Assembly (NCBI GenBank): GCA_011799875.1
Contig: CM022299.1
Location: forward strand, 353,010,526 to 353,074,525
DNA length: 64,000 bases
DNA from: Thinopyrum elongatum
Lineage: Eukaryota; Streptophyta; Magnoliopsida; Poales; Poaceae
Direction of reading: 5' to 3'
Positions 1-9,807 of the stretch are shown here, in pieces (positions within the stretch are counted from its first letter, which is position 1; every line of letters starts with the position of its first letter). The notes under the pieces were generated by a model, which saw only the letters and a list, made by a program, of their open reading frames with translations, was not told the origin of the DNA and did not search any database. The position numbers were made by a program, and so were the translations under genes.

Positions 1-332
1 CTCATACTATCATCAACAATAAGTTACCATCAGCAAGGCCAGTCACACACACACAAATAAAGAACCAATCTGTTACTCAGATCATATTGATCGTCTCTAT
101 ATATTGTTATACCAACTCATCAGTAACAATCATCACACAAGATAAGAGACCGTGTTAGGTGTATCACTTTCTATACGCCTGTTCGGGACACGAACGAATC
201 GGACAGGAATCAGTTTACTTCCCACGGGGACAGTAGGGATTTCCCTCAAGGATAAAACACCAGGTTCCCCAACGTGGCCTAAGCTTATAGTACTACGGAG
301 TACGTATTTCAGAGGTTGAGGCATTAGCAAGA
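1..332. other. 3' flank of CorA-like gene
   Basis: This stretch lies downstream of the stop codon of the minus-strand CorA-like gene and probably includes its 3' UTR. I could not place a polyadenylation site. A 65-codon open frame on the minus strand at 133-330 has no recognisable domain and is treated as chance. Confidence 0.5.
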
Positions 333-3300
333 TCAGGAAATCAGGATGTAGCCTTCATCGCCCGAAGCCGCAGCCGAACTCGGCGACAGGCCGTGCCGGC
401 TCAGGCCTTCCCTCACCTTCCCGTGCTGCTCTGCCTCATGCTGGAACATTGAAACCAGCTGCTGGAGCTCTAGCGTCCGCACCTTCACCTTCTCACTGGT
501 CACTGGATTTGTCAGCCCAAGGTACATCAATCCAACACCAACAAGGACGATCCCGAGGAAAAAGAGAAGCCCAGCAAACAGCCCAAAAGCATACGGGGTA
601 TTCTCAGCTCCTGGTATGCCATCCACGTTGATTCCAAAGAGGCCCGTGATTATGGATAGAACTATGCCGCCACCGCCGAAAATAGCCAGGTTGTGGGTGA
701 TACGAAGGCTTCTGTCCTGCACAACGTTAATTTTTGGCACTGTGTCAGTTTCAAATTTAAAACTACCTCAAGAGCAAAGGAACGGCTAAGCTAATGAAAT
801 CTACCTCAAGAGCACAGGAATAGCTAAACTCTACTTTGTTGAAAATGCCATGCCGCAGAACTTGCGTACCTGTAACCATGCACGAACAGTGCTCTGCATA
901 ACATCCTGGATGGTGAACAAGCGGCCACGGACAGCTTCCTGCTCCTCCAACATCTCCCTTGCAGACTTCCTCTCTCTCTCTAAAATGATTCTTGTGGCAC
1001 TTCCCCTTAAATGACGGAGAAGCTCAAGTATGATCTCTTCCCTTGCATGCAGTGACCATTTAACCCTGATCACCTATAGCAGCCATGTTATGTTCTTCTA
1101 CATTCGAGATCATAATATCAACAGATGGAGAATAGCATGCATGAACGCTGTGCATGGAAGCTTCATCATGTTAAATATGCTAGCCATATGCTAAAATTTC
1201 CTTAACAGTATCCAACCAGAACCTGTTTCTGTTTTGGATTTTATCTGATACTAACTGTTGTATTATAAATAGTACAGGCACAACGGCCACTCCACTACAT
1301 TGGTGAGCAAATATTTGACGAGTGTTTTCATGATAGGAAAAGTAATAGAAAAAGGGAAACTGCGTAAGATAATTACCTGTGTTGCTAACCTCCGGATTTC
1401 TTGATTCAATATTATGCTGACTAGGTTCAGATCTTCACTATTTCTCCTGTAAATTGATTTTTTAAAATATTTTATCATTTGATTGTTAAATTAAAATGTA
1501 ATAAAAACCATTCCATATAAAGGGCACTGACATCAATTCAGATAAATGTTCTGGGAGTTCAAACATGTTCGTTCGGTTTTCTTACCTATTCACAAACTTC
1601 AATTCAATTTCATCTGCTTCTCCAAAGACATATTTACGGAATAATCTGAGAACAGCATAATCACAAGTTACACACCTCTAGAGTGCCATTATTTTGAGTA
1701 AACAGCAGTATTATATATAATAATAATGACAGTTGCAAAAGACCCAAGATGAATAAGAAAATTACCCCCTCCGTTCCTGGATAAATGATATTGTAGATTT
1801 CAAATGTAGTTCCTAAGTACATGGCACTCTACGAAAAACCATTCCCTACATTTCATTTTTTTTCTCTTGTATATAAGCCTTCCCTTCACAATTCTATGGT
1901 TTGCAAAATATTAGTCTCACAAGCATTACTATTTCTAAAGAACATTAACTACTGCGCACTATGCAGTTCCAAGGATGATTAACTAGCCGTATATCCTCTC
2001 TATTCAATCCAAAGGACATGTTCCAAAAATGGAAGTGATGATAAAATATCAGAAGTACCTGTCATCCCATCGCGAAAGACGACTGACCAAATGTGCTATT
2101 ACTTCATGAGCTGATCTGGGTGTTTGACTTCCACCAGAAATAAGCAACTCCTGGACAGATTTCCATAAGCATCTTAAGATGGATATTTAAAGCACCGAAC
2201 TTCAGTTTTTTAGTGGTAAACAAAAACTTTAGTTGATACCTGCACTTCAGTCACTCCTAAAACATTTACGTTGGTTGAAGGACCTTTCACATGCATTGCA
2301 GTTAAAAGAAAGTTCTGTGCCTGCCACGATCTAAGTACAATGGGTATGTCTTCCTCTTCATTATTTGGATCCCCGACTGATTGACCAAGAAGCTCAAATA
2401 ACAGTCCTCCTGCAACTCTAACTGGGACCTGAATAGCAACCAGAGACTTATATGATAAATATGATAACCAGATCATATGAACACAGCATATGCAAGACAT
2501 CAAAGTAATGAACACATCATCATCATCAGAGTAATTCTCTTATTTGTAACATGTACATGTGATGAGGTAGATAAAACATACTGAAAACAGCAGTTACCAA
2601 TATAGTTAGACAAACTACTATCTGATCAGCCATTATAATTACCCAAAAAGGCTTTCACTCCGCTTTATATATAAAGCAAAACCACCGAAGCCACAAGGTC
2701 CAACAAATCAGCCATTATAATTTGCAAAGAGAAAAAGGTAGAACAGTTCAACCACAACATTTAGATTTGCCTACTTACCCATATTGTTCATGCACAGTTA
2801 TCAGAAGAAGAGATGCGTACAATTCATAATGGAAAATGTTTTGGCAATATTTTTTAAAAATAGAACAGTTGCTACAATTACTCATGAGTAGACACCTACC
2901 AAAAATGCAAACCCATGAAAACAAACACTAAAGTTGCTTGACTTTGAGTTGCTATTGCATTTCTTTTTATAACAAGAGCAATTTGTTAAACATAGACCAC
3001 ACACTATTTGCAGATTGGTGTTGGGCATAGTAGATGGGAGTCAATGCAGTCTTGATTGTAATGGCGTCTGATGTATTCCAAGTGTTCTTTACTTTTCTCC
3101 TGAGCTGTAGCAGTAGCACCAGTGAAAGCTCTTAAACTATGATAAATCTAGGATGAATTATATACTTATATTCCAGCTGGTCTGAACTGAACCACCCAAT
3201 TAGGCCAGCGCATGATTGATATGTCACCACAACATTCAAGGAGAAAAGGTGGCTGTAATGATAATTATTATGCAAACAGGGTCTGAACTCTCAAGCAACC

Positions 3301-4207
3301 ATATAATTTTCACGTGGAAAACACAGGCGATCAAAAGATTGTGAAGATGTGTTGGGTGCTCTCTTGAGAATCCATAGTTGGCCATCAGTTAATTTGGAAA
3401 GTTCCCATAAGAAACAATAACTTTAACAAGGTTAGTTCAAAAATGTTGAACCTGAATTCATTTGAAACATCAAAGTAGCTATATCGACATAAAATTGCAG
3501 GCAGAAATTGTGCATACACAAATGAGAATAAGAAAGATAACCTCATAGAGAAGGTACTTCATCTGATCGCTTATCAGCCGGCTTTCATCTCTCAGTGCAG
3601 TTCTGATAGCTGGATGCATCCAGTGAGCAGTACCCAACCATGCGTCGACGGAAGGGTGGCCTGCGGTGACATGGAACCACCATGTAGGTCCCCCAGGACG
3701 CAGCCAGTACGGAGCCGCAACATCGGCTACAGTGTAATCATCCTCACTGTCGCTTATCGGCACATGTTCATTCTCCCAGCTAGCATCTGACTGAACCCTT
3801 TGGCTCAGCTCAGCAATCCTTGACCATCCAATGGGCACCCACTTGTGATCATGAACATCTCCAGCATGTGATGGCCTGTCTTTGACCGCAAAAGGATCGA
3901 TACCAAGGTCGGCCTGGCCGGGGATTTCCAGCACACCTCCCTCATTGGGTGCCGGGCTCACAACGCGATGCCCATTCCTAGCTGCCTGGTTCTTCATGTG
4001 CGTGAGATCAATCTTTGGCAACGATTTGTGATGAACCAGCTTCCTGTGACCCTTGACGAGCTCAAAAGCGCAGATGAGGCCATCGGTCCAGAGCTCGCTC
4101 CCCGGAACGTGCTCCTTGGCCAGATTTGGCTTGGTGCCACCGTCCTGCAGCTTGGAGTTGGACATGCTGCTGATCTGAGGCGGCGGCTGCCCCTCCACGC
4201 CAGCCAT
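333..4207 (-). CDS. CorA-like magnesium transporter family protein, seven coding exons
   Basis: Seven exons read right to left: 4207-3542, 2428-2240, 2150-2059, 1645-1586, 1446-1377, 1073-870 and 716-333. Every intron is GT-AG and all phases agree, giving 554 codons plus TGA. ATG at 4207 opens the first conserved block. The N-terminal half is soluble, with blocks such as LWTDGLICAFE and PAGP-like GGPTWWFHVTAGHP. The last exon holds two hydrophobic segments, about residues 436-457 and 471-495. The family is membrane divalent-cation transporters, and the closest plant group I know is the CorA-like family of Arabidopsis At1g29820/At2g42950. Exons 3 and 4 (31 and 20 codons) were found by reading the minus strand between the longer ORFs. 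The canonical pore motif GMN reads GIN (residues 455-457), so Mg2+ transport is inferred, not shown. No break was seen; it is probably functional. Confidence 0.9.
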
Positions 4208-4224
4208 GCCCCTTCCAATTCTAC

Positions 4225-4667
4225 CTGCGTGCAGATGGGTTCAGCAGGGGACACGTGAGAGACTCCAATACAGATTTCTCGATGTTACAAGTATATTGTG
4301 TGTTTAGATAGAGATAGAATAGGTTTAAACCATGTACTATGACTTGTCCTCTATTCAAAAGTCTATCTCCCTCACATTGTACTCCGTATACACCACATAC
4401 GATGGTCGGATCAAATCAAACACACAGCAAATATTGTAGGGTTCCATAATTTGCACGCTCGACACATCCAGCACAGCGCAATCAGTAAGCATGAGTTCAT
4501 GGGACGGGTTCGTTCGCAAGCAGGGGGGCATGCGATGGGCTAGGTGGGTGAAGCAAATATTCGAGCGGATTAGGGGCCTGCAAAATACGCACGCCGGAAC
4601 CAGATCGCGGCGCCGGCAGCAGCGCCGCTCGCTGCCGACACGACGCCGCGCCGGGATGGAGCCTTAC
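4225..4667 (-). other. probable intron in the 5' UTR of the CorA-like gene
   Basis: On the minus strand a donor AAAG|GTAAGG sits at 4668/4667 and an acceptor CACGCAG|GTAG at 4225/4224, 17 bases before the ATG at 4207. Splicing would join a GC-rich leader exon to coding exon 1. This is inferred from splice-site quality and the leader-like composition upstream. A cDNA read would settle it. Confidence 0.6.
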
Positions 4668-4971
4668 CTTTCAAGCTTCGCGGCGGGGCCCCGACGATGT
4701 CCGCATGTGCTAAGCTTGCGCGCTTCTTCCGCCCCCGCGCGCAAGCCCGCCCTGGTAGTTCCGCGGAAGGGAGTAGGAACCGAAAGTAATTTCGAAACCA
4801 GGAGGGGGGAAGAGGGGAGACGGGGGCGAGGGAATCGCGGAAGAAGGGAGGAGCGGCCGAGTGGAGTGGAGCGGAGCGGGTGCTTCGAGAAAAGGGAGAT
4901 GCAAATGCTTGATTTGATTTGCCGCGAGCCCGCGACCACTCCTTTTCTGCCGGGATCAGGATCTTGACACG
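4668..4971 (-). promoter_or_regulatory. GC-rich leader exon and proximal promoter of the CorA-like gene
   Basis: The minus strand here is rich in C/T tracts (CTCCACTCGGCC, CCCCGTCTCCCCTCTTCC), as is usual for grass 5' UTRs. It ends at the Stowaway MITE beginning at 4974. No clear TATA box was found, so the transcription start is not placed. The overlapping long ORFs on both strands here reflect GC-rich composition and show no domain. Confidence 0.45.
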
Positions 4972-4973
4972 TA

Positions 4974-5208
4974 CTCCCTCCATTCCAAAATATAGTCGCC
5001 CGCTTTTTTCGAGGTTCAACTTTGACTATAAATTTAACAACAAAACCGACTGCGACGGGAGCAAAAATTATATAATTGAAAACTTCTTTCGAATACGAAT
5101 TCACTGATATAATTTTTTATCCTGCCGCAGTCGGTCTTGTTGGTTAAATTTATGGTCAAAGTTGGAGCACGGAAACTGAGGACGTACTATATTTTGGAAC
5201 GGAGGGAG
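4974..5208. mobile_element. Stowaway-like (Tc1/Mariner) MITE, 235 bp
   Basis: The ends are inverted repeats beginning CTCCCTCC(A/G)TTCCAAAATATAGT, flanked on both sides by TA (4972-4973 and 5209-5210), the Tc1/Mariner target. The interior is AT-rich and non-coding. It abuts the leader region of the CorA-like gene. Confidence 0.92.
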
Positions 5209-5230
5209 TACAGTAACAATTAGCACTATT

Positions 5231-5476
5231 ACTGGCTACTGCTTTTGGAACACACTAAAGACGCAAGCGCTTATATATACGCGCATACACTCACCCCTAT
5301 AAACATATACATGCACATCCTACCCCTATGAGCATCTTTAACAGACTGAGCCGGAATATCATCTTGAGATTTACGAAGTCACCGTAGGCGCCTCGTCGTC
5401 GAGCACCAGTACTTGAACCCTGGTGGGCTAGGGATACCACTGTCCCTCTAATCATCTAACCACAGGTTGGTTCGCC
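5231..5476 (-). mobile_element. tRNA-derived SINE, Au-like
   Basis: A 10-bp direct repeat TAGCACTATT flanks the unit (5221-5230 and 5477-5486). On the minus strand it starts GCGAACCAACCTGTGGTTAG, with an A-box-like TGGTTAGATGATTAGAGG and a B-box-like GGTTCAAGTACTGG, as in RNA polymerase III-driven SINEs. The sequence matches what I remember of the wheat Au SINE, apparently with part of the middle missing after the B box. The target duplication is direct evidence; the family name is from memory. Confidence 0.82.
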
Positions 5477-5523
5477 TAGCACTATTGCTGATGCTTGTTT
5501 TCTTCAGGGGCATATCACTAGTA

Positions 5524-5667
5524 CTCCCTCCGTTCCAAAATGTAGTGCGTCCGCGCTTCCCGAGGTTATAACTTTTGCTCCCGCAGCAGTCGATCTCGTT
5601 GGTTAAATTTATGGTCAAAGTTGAAGCACGGAAACCGAGGACGCACTATATTTTGGAACGGAGGGAG
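5524..5667. mobile_element. Stowaway-like MITE, 144 bp
   Basis: Inverted ends CTCCCTCCGTTCCAAAAT are flanked by TA (5522-5523 and 5668-5669). The right half shares the segment around GGTTAAATTTATGGTCAAAG with the MITE at 4974-5208, so this looks like an internally deleted relative of the same subfamily. Confidence 0.92.
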
Positions 5668-5767
5668 TATTAACTTGTATCAGGGCATCTCCAACTCAGA
5701 TCACCAAAACACCCGAAAATATTCAAATGTAACATCTCCTCTGCCATTCATCAAATTATTCGCAAAT

Positions 5768-6500
5768 GTCTGAGTCTGGCGGTTTGAACATATTTTGCGA
5801 TCCAACGACGATCACCAAAATTGTCCGACCTAGGGAGGTTTAGGGGAGTCCGGACTCTGACGGTTTGAACATTTTTTGTAATCCAACGGCGATCACCAAA
5901 ATTATCGACCTAGGAAGGTTTGGGGGAGTTCGAACTCTGACGGTTCGAATGTTTTTGCGATCCAACGACAATCGCCAAAATTGTCCGACCTAGGGAGGTT
6001 TGGGGGAGTCCGGACTCTGACGGTTCTAACATTTTTTGTGATCCAACGACGATCACCAAAATTGTCCGACCTAGGGGGGTTTGGGGGGGTCCGGACTCTG
6101 ATGGTTCAAACATTTTTTGCGATCCAACGACGATCACCAAAATTGCCCGACCTAGGGAGGTTTGGGGGAGTCCGGACTCTGACGGTTCGAAATTTTTTTG
6201 TGATCCAACGACGATCACCAAAATTGTCCGACCTAGGAGGGTTTGGGGGAGTCTGGACTCTGATGGTTCAAGCACTTTTTGCAACCCAACGACGATCACC
6301 AAAATCGTTCGACCTAGGGAGGTTTGGGGGAGTCTGGACTCTGACGGTTCGAACATTTTTTGTGATCCAACGACGATCACCAAAATTGTCCGACCTAGGG
6401 CGGTTTGGGGGAGTCCAGACTCTGATGGTTCAAACATTATTGCAACCCAATGACGATCACCAAAATTGTCCGACCTAGGGAGGTTTGGGGGAGTCCGAAC
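5768..6500. repeat. tandem repeat, about 9 copies of an 81-bp unit
   Basis: The anchor ATCCAACGACGATCACC recurs near 5800, 5881, 5960, 6041, 6122, 6203, 6284, 6365 and 6445, a spacing of 79-81 bases. Each unit also contains GACCTAGGGAGGTTTGGGGG and a variant of GACTCTGACGGTTCGAAC. Since 81 is divisible by three, long open frames appear on both strands (5910-6437 minus, 5981-6478 plus). These are by-products of the period. The motif CAGGGCATCTCCAAC just before the array (about 5684) resembles the terminal repeats of many grass DNA transposons. Confidence 0.93.
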
Positions 6501-6633
6501 GACCGAAATCCCGCAAACTCATACCAAAGTTGGGGAGGTTTGAGGGAGTCCAGACGTCCGCCACGTTGGACTCCGACACCCCGACACCAAAATACCTCAC
6601 TCGAAGCCCCCTTTTCCCTACTCCGTCCCTCCC

Positions 6634-7210
6634 TTGTGCTTTGTATCCGCAGACTCGAGGACCACCACCGCTCATGCCTTGTCGGACCTGGACCTCCGCC
6701 GCTCCAACCAGCACCTGCTCGTCTTTGCCTATGCCGCCGTTTTCACCAGAGCCCATGTACAATCCGCCCCTGCCACCACCGTCCATGGCGCACGCTATGC
6801 TCAACAAGTGTTCAACCAAATGCCCTAGCGAATATTTTGACATCATTGTTGTTGACTTTGAAGGAAACACGATGACTGTGTACTCGACGAAGGAGGATGA
6901 ATTGTTGTGTGAGACGTGATTGGCCGTAAGTGTGGAGTTTCAAGGCATGAAGCAAAATGCAGTATTTTGGCAAAGTGTGCATGTTTGGTTCAACGAGAAA
7001 AATCACTACGCGCCCTACAACATGGAAGTGATCCATGATCGCGATGAGATCGCTACTCCATCGATGGCACCATTCAAAAGGCCATCAACAAGTGGTGTGG
7101 TGCGATTGCACCAGTGGAAAGAATGTGGCCAAGGGACACGTCATTGGTAGAGCTAGTGAGTTTTGCTTTATGTTGCTCTATGTGTTGTGTTGGCCATTTC
7201 ATTGATTTGC
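6634..7210 (+). pseudogene. PIF/Harbinger-like ORF1 (Myb/SANT-like) relic
   Basis: The plus strand encodes a proline-rich lead-in, then YSTKEDELLCET, a stop, and LAVSVEFQGMKQNAVFW followed by VHVWFNEKNHYAP. This resembles the Myb/SANT-like ORF1 proteins of grass PIF/Harbinger elements, where the motif usually reads ETWLAVS. Here the W codon is TGA (6917-6919). Past about 7050 the similarity moves to another frame (TIQKAINKWCGAI), so there is also a frameshift. The family match is from memory. No transposase partner was seen, so it is a dead fragment. Confidence 0.6.
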
Positions 7211-7691
7211 TCAATGTAGCAACTTATTGATCACGTCGACGCGTTGTTGAATGTAGCTCAATGGGCATCGCTATTAAAAACATGTGCCGACAAAGAGGTT
7301 CAAACTCGAGGAGAGGAAGCTTAAGATGAAGGCTGCTTTCCGAGGTGTCCAAAAATTGAGGTCTTTGGCACGAACAGACTGTTCTTTTGCTTTTTGGGAT
7401 GGATGAATTTTAAAAAGTTGTTGAACATTCGATGCTTTCCTATTTAAATGTATGGCTGGATTACTATTTATCTAGATACATTTGTCAAAGTGTGAGGATG
7501 GATCAGAGGCGGGCATTTGATGACGTCCATTTTGATGATCCGCGTTTACCCTCAAAACCTTCAATGTCGTAGTAAGACCCGATCAACGATACTCATGAAC
7601 AATTCAACATCAACGGAAATTTGGGAGCAATTCAACTTGTATCTCACCTTTCTCATGATACCTTGGATTGTTAAAGTAACTCCAATAGCTC
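7211..7691. other. no gene seen
   Basis: This stretch lies between the Harbinger-like relic and the LTR at 7692. Short frames such as the one containing KMKAAFRGVQKLRSLA may be further decayed transposon coding sequence, but nothing can be assigned. Confidence 0.4.
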
Positions 7692-8484
7692 TGTAGGATC
7701 AAAAGGATGTCTAGAGGGGGGTGATTAGACTACTTGACCAAATAAAAATCTTATCTTTTCCCAATTTTAGTTGTGGGCAGATTTTAGCAATTATGATAAG
7801 TCAAGCAATCAACCCACACATGCAATTCTAAGAGTATAGCAGCGAAATGTAAAACATTGCATATGAAGGTAAAGGGAAGGGTTTGGAGAAGGCAAGCGCA
7901 ATGGAGACACGAAGATTTTTGGCGTGGTTCCGATAGGTGGTGCTATCGTACATCCACGTTGATGGAGACTTCAATCCACGAAGGGTAACGGTTACGCGAG
8001 TCCACGGAGGGCTCCACCCATGAAGGGTCCATGAAGAAGCAACCTTGTCTATCCCACCATGGCCATCGCCCACGAAGGACTTGCCTCACTCGGGTAGATC
8101 TTCACTAAGTAGGTGATCTCCTTGCCCTTACAAACTTCTTGGTTCAACTCCACATCATGAGGGAGGCTCCCAAGCGACACCTAACCAATCTAGGAGACAC
8201 TCTCCAAAAGGTAATAGATGGTGTGTTGATGATGAACTCCTTGCTCTTGTGCTTCAAACGATAGTCTCCCCAACACTCAACTCTCTCTCACAGATTTGGC
8301 TATGGTGGAAGAAAGATTTGAGTGGAAAGCAACTTGGGGAAGGCTAGAAATCAAGGTTCAAATGGTTGGAATGGAATCTCTTGATCTCAACACATGAGTA
8401 GGTGGTTCTCTCTCAGAAAATGAATGGTTGAAGTGTAGGCACGTTCTGATGGCTCTCTTCACTGAGGAAGAAGGGGTGGAGGGG

Positions 8485-8493
8485 TATATATAG
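8485..8493 (-). promoter_or_regulatory. TATA box of the LTR promoter
   Basis: The minus strand reads GGCTATATATACCCC. Its position inside the LTR, downstream of the motif array in the sense of transcription, fits the U3/R boundary of an LTR promoter. Confidence 0.5.
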
Positions 8494-8532
8494 CCTTCAC
8501 ACAAAATCCAACCGTTACACACTTTTGACCTA

Positions 8533-8918
8533 TCTCGGTGGCACCGACTAGTAAACTCGGTAGCACCGATCAGTACAAACATATGTTAGGAATCTCGGTG
8601 GGACCGACGGGAACAACTCAATGGGACCGATGTGCTAGGGCTTAGGGCAAACCTCGTCTCGGTGGCACCGATTGCATCAACTCGGTGAGACCAAAGTGAA
8701 GCAATAAGGCAACAGAGAATTAGTCAAGCCATCTCGATGAGACCGATTGCAACATCTCGGTTGGACCGAAATAATTGCAACAAGTAACAGAGAGTTGGCA
8801 GGGCCATCTCGGTGAGACCGAGATCCATATCGGTGTGACCAAACTATTAGGGTTTCTGGCAGTGGCTATGTCAAGATGAACTCGGTGGCTCCGGATAGGA
8901 AATATCGGTGGGGCCGAG
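8533..8918. repeat. about 12 dispersed copies of TCGGTGNNACCGA
   Basis: Near-palindromic 13-mers of the form TCGGTGGCACCGA or TCGGTGAGACCGA occur about every 20-50 bases, with point variants. They lie in the U3 part of the LTR, just upstream (minus sense) of its TATA box. Spacing is irregular, so this is not a simple tandem repeat. Confidence 0.8.
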
Positions 8919-9372
8919 TTGGAGTTTAGGTTTAGGACATATTTGCATAAAGAAAGTGGCTGAGGGTTTTGGAGCAATATCACTAAGCACTTGAGCAAAT
9001 AGACCATTAAGCAACACCTCATCCCCTTTTAATAGTATTGGCTTTCCTATGGACTCAATGTGATCTTGGATCACTTAAACAAAAAATGTAGAGTCTTGAG
9101 CTTTTGCCAATCCTTGTCCTTAGCATTTTGAGGGGTCCACATCTCTATGTCATGCCATGCTATACATTGAACATCCTGAAATATTTATCTTGAAAGGATA
9201 TTAGTTCAATGAGATATATGTTGTTATGAATTACCAAAACCACCCGGGGATTAGTTGCACTTTCAATCTCCCCCTTTTTGGTAATTGATGACAACATATA
9301 GATCAAAGCTTCGACAAATGATTAAGCGAATGAAATACATTGTCGCTTTGAGAAGTATGTGATAAGCAAGAG

Positions 9373-9392
9373 CCCCCCCCCCCCCCCCCCCC
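9373..9392. repeat. C20 homopolymer (G20 on the element's coding strand)
   Basis: An uninterrupted run of 20 C lies in the non-coding 3' part of the retroelement. The length could be partly a sequencing or assembly artefact. Confidence 0.9.
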
Positions 9393-9807
9393 TAAATTTG
9401 TGCATTATTGAAAATTTGCGTTTGAATGCAAATGCATAATCGATTAGGATCATGGGTCACTCTTCCATGTCACATACATCTTGGTGGAGCGCACAAAATG
9501 ATATGAATGAAATAACATGCACGCATCACCAAAGACATAAGTGAATGATCATACACAAATAATTGTAGAGATAAGCATGAAACACACATTAAGCATAGTA
9601 TGATCAACCACATAGGACAAACGTAGTATCTCACAAGCATAATGAACAAGTAGCATGAATCAAACAGACATAGTAGCAAAAACTCGAGAAAAACCAAAGA
9701 GCAAAAGCGAGACACTCTCTTTCTCGAAGCCTAATGATCTATACAATTTCTCCCCCTTTGGCAACAAGTACCAAAAAGCTCGAAAAGGTATAGAGCTAAG
9801 CGTCTCT

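Larger units (their letters stand above)
7692..9265 (-). mobile_element. LTR (about 1.57 kb) of a truncated minus-strand retroelement
   Basis: On the minus strand this begins TGAAAGTGCAACTAA directly after a polypurine tract (AAAAAGGGGGAGAT, 9266-9280) and ends GATCCTACA at 7692, so it has TG...CA ends and reads as a 3' LTR. The other LTR is not in the window; the element stops abruptly near 11447. It contains a TATA box and an array of short palindromic motifs, annotated separately. No target duplication could be assigned. Confidence 0.75.

Noticed and set aside
1764..1850. Possible Stowaway MITE in intron 3 of the CorA-like gene
   Set aside because: Only one end (CCCCTCCGTTCCTGGATAAAT) is seen; no inverted partner or TA duplication could be found.
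4491..5107. Several ORFs of 60-158 codons on both strands
   Set aside because: GC-rich leader and MITE sequence; no conserved motif, and they conflict with the 5' UTR intron of the CorA-like gene.
5910..6478. Long overlapping ORFs on both strands across the 81-bp array
   Set aside because: The period is a multiple of three, so any stop-free unit stays open; no domain or start context supports a protein.
9373..9392. Possible G-quadruplex from the G20 run
   Set aside because: A single homopolymer without spacing is weak evidence and may be a length artefact.
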